This document shows, one piece after another, positions 60,975 through 64,000 of a DNA stretch of 64,000 nucleotides. The notes beneath the pieces are model-generated. The model did not search any database. It was not told the origin of the DNA and worked only from the letters and a program-made list of their open reading frames with translations. How positions within the stretch are numbered: the stretch's first letter is position 1; every line of letters starts with the position of its first letter. Source of the stretch: Bdellovibrio bacteriovorus W (GTDB lineage: Bacteria > Bdellovibrionota > Bdellovibrionia > Bdellovibrionales > Bdellovibrionaceae); NCBI GenBank assembly GCA_000525675.1, contig CP002190.1, forward strand, positions 2,728,001 through 2,792,000. Direction: 5' to 3'. The position numbers were made by a program, and so were the translations under genes.

Positions 60975-61345
60975 TTCAATACATTGAGATTGTTTGCCAA
61001 TATGGTCTGGGTATTCAGTTGTTGTACTGGGGTCTAAATGGGTTTTTCCAATGGAAAGCCCCACCACCTTCAGACCCTCGCATCGACGCTTTCGTTGCTG
61101 CCTGCGCCCAAACGGGCTTCATCATGTTTACAGTTAAAGTGCTCGAGATTCTTATTGGGCTAGCACTTTTGTTTAATATTGCAACGGCCTTGGCACTTGT
61201 TGCACTTGCACCTCTGATTTTTGTTATTTCCGGTCTTCACCTTAAGTACAACCCCCGCCCATGGGGAGTCTTAGGTCTTTATACGATTCCGTTTCTCATC
61301 GTCTGCTATTTGCACTTCGAGCAATTATTACGACTTGTTCACTAA
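60971..61345 (+). CDS. DoxX-like small membrane protein
   Basis: A 124-residue integral membrane protein with four hydrophobic segments (about 5-25, 45-65, 68-90, 98-118), in the pattern of the DoxX/DoxD superfamily, including WGLNGFFQW and KVLEILIGLALLF. It begins with GTG overlapping the preceding stop, so it is coupled to the radical SAM gene. Members are linked to redox or sulfur metabolism, but the role here is open. Confidence 0.78.
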   Translation: MIQYIEIVCQYGLGIQLLYWGLNGFFQWKAPPPSDPRIDAFVAACAQTGFIMFTVKVLEILIGLALLFNIATALALVALAPLIFVISGLHLKYNPRPWGVLGLYTIPFLIVCYLHFEQLLRLVH

Positions 61346-61396
61346 ATATTTCGTAACTTGAGACTTTCTTAAGCAAGGGGGTACACCCCTGTTTCT

Positions 61397-63154
61397 ATGC
61401 GAAGTCTCAAAAGAAAAAGAAACCTTATTCTCTGCCTCCTTGTTTGTTTTGTAACAACCCTTGCGTGGCTGCACATGATTATCCCGCAGCCTGAAAACAT
61501 CGTCGTAACAACCTCTGACCTGACAGTGCAAGAACACGCAAGTTCCACCATCGGATTTAAGTCCACAGATGAAGGCATGTACTGGATCGACTTTCAAACA
61601 TCCCCTCGTCTCTTAGCACTTAAAAAAATCTTCATTAAAACAAGACAATGCATCTCTTCGATCTCTACAAGCCAAAGAGAAATCCCACTTCCGCAAGATT
61701 CTTCACTTCTCTGCAATAACAGTTATGGCATTCCCCTTGAGGGCATTCATGATCTTCTAGGTACAACCACTCAGTGGTTTGTATCGGGTTTTCGATCTAC
61801 CCCAAGCTTTGGTTTTATTGTCGATGTAGACTGGACGGAGTGGCCACTCGCTATCGGTCTTTTATGGATTTTAATTCTTTCTATATTTTTCACTCATGCT
61901 ATTTTTAAATTTCAAAATAATATTGAAGCCAGCTTTATCATATTAATCTCTGCCACAGCCCTAGCTCTTCGCTGGTGGTTTGTCTTTCGTGTTTCTCCCC
62001 CTGAAACATTCATGTTTTCAGATATGGCAGGATATCTCAGTCGCGGTTGGGAAATGGAGAATGGTATCTTTGATATCACTCAACTCTTTCAACCCCCTGG
62101 CTTTACAATTCTGTCCTCTTGGATGCGCAAGATCGGGGGATGGCAGCTCTATAATTGGACGCAAGTAATACTCTCTTGGGGAACTGTCCTTCTGATTTAT
62201 CAAATCGCTCGCGAGAATCTCTCTCGCAGCGTTGCCGCAGTGGCGCTTTTCTTGGCAGCCTTTCATATGCCCCTCATCAGTGTGGCAACCTTGCACTATG
62301 CGGAAAATTCTTATGCTTTTCTAATCACGCTTTCGTTGCTCTTGCTTATGCGCTCTTTAAAAAGTTCTTCTTGGAAAGTATTTGCTCTCACTGGAGTTAG
62401 CTTTGGTTTAGCCTTTTATTTTAAGGGGAATCATGCCTACTTTATGCCGCTTCTTTGCTTGTGGTACATGTATAAAAATAGAGACGACTTCAAACCAGCC
62501 CTTAAAAATACATTGAGTCTCACTCTCGGATTTTTCTTTGTGTGCATTATACACGCAACTTGGTCTGCAAAGCACTATGGCAAACCCTCATTGGGTCCTA
62601 CCGCAGGTGCACTTAACTTTGTCGAGGGAAAATGCCCTTCCAAAGACAATATGGATTCCACGGGAGCTCGTTGGCTTTCGCCGATGTTTATCGCTACTGG
62701 AGAACTTACTTTCAAGGAGTGGCCTCGTCCCTTTACAGATCAAGCCTATTTCTGGAAAGAGGGATTAAAGTGTATTCAAGAAAATCCCATCGTACTTTTT
62801 GAAAGCCTTCGCTATGTCTATTTTCTTTTTGGGGGCAATACTCTCTGGCCGATTATGGATTCACCCGTTGCCACCTATTTCAATCTCTGGAGTCACTTCT
62901 ATAGCTTCTTCATAGTTTTTGCGTTTGCGGGTGTCTTGCTATTAAGAACAAAAAAAACTTGGAGCGAGGTGAGCTCACTCCTTGTACTTTCAGTATTCTT
63001 TACGGTGTGGTTCTTTAAATCGGAATATCGCTTTCGCGTCCCCTTCGATGGTGTTTTCATTCTCTGGGCATCGATGGGGATCGTTTGGGCCTACGAGTTC
63101 GTGTCTTCCGCGATCAAACAAATAGGCAGAGCTTACTCTCGTGTATTGCGATGA
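61397..63154 (+). CDS. GT39/ArnT-like membrane glycosyltransferase
   Basis: A 585-residue polytopic protein. A first membrane helix (about 7-25) is followed by a periplasmic loop of about 120 residues with two Cys (TRQCISS, LLCNNS), then some ten or more hydrophobic helices. SDMAGYLSRGWEMENG after the second membrane block is the acidic loop typical of dolichyl-phosphate-mannose-type (GT-C) transferases, as in ArnT. Probably moves a sugar from a polyprenyl carrier onto a lipid, LPS or protein. It overlaps the end of the convergent TM2-domain gene by 22 bases. Confidence 0.8.
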   Translation: MRSLKRKRNLILCLLVCFVTTLAWLHMIIPQPENIVVTTSDLTVQEHASSTIGFKSTDEGMYWIDFQTSPRLLALKKIFIKTRQCISSISTSQREIPLPQDSSLLCNNSYGIPLEGIHDLLGTTTQWFVSGFRSTPSFGFIVDVDWTEWPLAIGLLWILILSIFFTHAIFKFQNNIEASFIILISATALALRWWFVFRVSPPETFMFSDMAGYLSRGWEMENGIFDITQLFQPPGFTILSSWMRKIGGWQLYNWTQVILSWGTVLLIYQIARENLSRSVAAVALFLAAFHMPLISVATLHYAENSYAFLITLSLLLLMRSLKSSSWKVFALTGVSFGLAFYFKGNHAYFMPLLCLWYMYKNRDDFKPALKNTLSLTLGFFFVCIIHATWSAKHYGKPSLGPTAGALNFVEGKCPSKDNMDSTGARWLSPMFIATGELTFKEWPRPFTDQAYFWKEGLKCIQENPIVLFESLRYVYFLFGGNTLWPIMDSPVATYFNLWSHFYSFFIVFAFAGVLLLRTKKTWSEVSSLLVLSVFFTVWFFKSEYRFRVPFDGVFILWASMGIVWAYEFVSSAIKQIGRAYSRVLR

Positions 63155-63537
63155 GAGTTGAGCTCCGAAATTTGAGAGTTCAAAGTACAGAAATCATAAA
63201 GGTAGCCCACTAAAAACAAACCACCTGTCAAAAACCAAATGACACCTGTCACCCATTTCTTTAAATAGAAACGGTGAATGCCAAAAACACCTAAAAATGT
63301 AAGAAGAATCCAAGCTAAAGAATAGTCAATCGCACCTGAACGAAATCGGGCCTGAGCATCCCTTTCCATAGAAGGAATTAAAAATAGGTCCACAATCCAA
63401 CCAACGCCTAATAAGCCCAACGTACAAAACCAAATAGTCCCCGTCACAGGCTTTCCAAAATAGAAGCGATGAGCTCCCATAAAACCAAAGATCCACAGGA
63501 TATAACCAATTAGAAGACTGTGTGTAGGCATGCTCAT
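63133..63537 (-). CDS. Double TM2-domain membrane protein
   Basis: About 134 residues with two TM2-type units: residues 5-50 (LLIGYILWIFGFMGAHRFYFGKPVTGTIWFCTLGLLGVGWIVDLFLIP) and 70-120 (LAWILLTFLGVFGIHRFYLKKWVTGVIWFLTGGLFLVGYLYDF). Each has the HRFY turn after the first helix. ATG 63537 is chosen, since the longer frame overlaps the upstream gene. Function of TM2 proteins in bacteria is unclear. It is probably co-transcribed with the gene at 63558. Confidence 0.85.
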   Translation of the reverse strand: MSMPTHSLLIGYILWIFGFMGAHRFYFGKPVTGTIWFCTLGLLGVGWIVDLFLIPSMERDAQARFRSGAIDYSLAWILLTFLGVFGIHRFYLKKWVTGVIWFLTGGLFLVGYLYDFCTLNSQISELNSHRNTRE

Positions 63538-63557
63538 AGTTTCAAATTCCTTTTTCT

Positions 63558-64000
63558 TTAGCTGTTTCTGTTTCTCAAATACTTTGCAAACTGTTTCATT
63601 ACCCAAACATGAATCAAAGCCTGGCTCCACAAATATACAAACCAAGGCAATCGAGGTTCGAAATCGTGAATGGCCGCTATGATCTGCTCACCATTTGAAA
63701 TTTCGCGAAACTCCAAACGCCCGCGCAAAGTCTTCTTTGCCAAAGCTCCACCGCGCACATAAAAAAGCTGCCGGTCGGGACCACTTCTTTCGGGTGCATG
63801 CTCTAAAACTAAGAGTGTTAGCTTAGGAAATGCCCAATTAAAATATACCCAGTTTTCTTGAACATCCACTCGAATCACTGAGGGCTTGAGTCTTGGCAAA
63901 AACTCCATGTACTGATTTGCCACGTCCTGAGCATTCAGGCCCTTTGGCAAATCCATTCTCTGCGCAGATCTCACTATATGAGGTTTGACCTTAGGACGCC
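63558..64000 (-). CDS. Unknown protein, possibly cut by the window edge
   Basis: A reading frame ending at 63558 that stays open to position 64000. A GTG at 63974 could be the start, giving 138 residues, but no ribosome binding site is evident and the frame continues upstream, so the gene may extend beyond the window. Sequence: mixed, with a hydrophobic amphipathic C-terminal helix (FVYLWSQALIHVWVMKQFAKYL) preceded by strands (SVIRVDVQENWVYFNWAF). No family recognised. It lies 20 bases upstream of the TM2 gene. Confidence 0.6.
   Translation of the reverse strand, partial: RPKVKPHIVRSAQRMDLPKGLNAQDVANQYMEFLPRLKPSVIRVDVQENWVYFNWAFPKLTLLVLEHAPERSGPDRQLFYVRGGALAKKTLRGRLEFREISNGEQIIAAIHDFEPRLPWFVYLWSQALIHVWVMKQFAKYLRNRNS

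Overview
The window reads as chromosomal DNA of a Gram-negative bacterium of the Bdellovibrio group (Bdellovibrionota). Pointers are LPS heptose synthesis (hldD), TonB with an outer-membrane receptor, many exported proteins and hydrolases, and a lexA gene preceded by TTAC-N3-GTAA, the LexA target reported for Bdellovibrio bacteriovorus. Genus-level placement is inference. Genes are dense, in short operons on both strands. No prophage, transposase, CRISPR array or tRNA was seen.

Layout. 1-9.3 kb: small secreted proteins, ung, an S30AE-like protein, an aldo/keto reductase, an unidentified structured RNA, an M14 peptidase, lexA with a 10-A frameshift, two copies of an intergenic repeat, a DksA-like protein, a TetR regulator and a penicillin-binding transpeptidase. 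9.3-25.6 kb: fxsA, xthA, an ATP-grasp protein next to a divergent SelO-like pseudokinase, an esterase/S41 protease pair, hldD, an aromatic amino acid hydroxylase with trmJ, a PspC operon, ribD-hpd, a 36-residue membrane peptide and a PIF1-type helicase. 25.6-33.9 kb: a rhodanese, a HAD 5'-nucleotidase, and a six-gene pantothenate/CoA operon in which a DUF2520-type oxidoreductase stands where a ketopantoate reductase is needed (panG candidate), then panB, panC, coaBC, coaX, panD.

33.9-42 kb: a lytic transglycosylase-like protein, a secreted endonuclease I gene behind a guanine-type purine riboswitch, an ABC-F ATPase, and tonB with its receptor. 42-47.8 kb: a leucine/isovalerate catabolic operon (hotdog protein, MCC beta, methylglutaconyl-CoA hydratase, biotin carboxylase, separate biotin carrier, HMG-CoA lyase). 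47.9-64 kb: methyltransferases, a GNAT enzyme, RNase P RNA, a fibronectin-III-like exported protein, a hybrid histidine kinase, a divergent polysaccharide deacetylase, iron SOD, BON and ribosome-hibernation proteins, an M28 aminopeptidase, a B12-type radical SAM enzyme, DoxX, a GT39-like membrane glycosyltransferase and a TM2 protein.

The genes fit a lifestyle of digesting macromolecules (nuclease, peptidases, murein enzymes) and burning amino acids (Phe/Tyr by the hydroxylase and HPPD, Leu by the MCC operon). The most unusual feature is RNA-level control: a textbook guanine aptamer whose P1 helix runs into the ribosome binding site of a secreted DNase, plus several leader hairpins that overlap ribosome binding sites or start codons.
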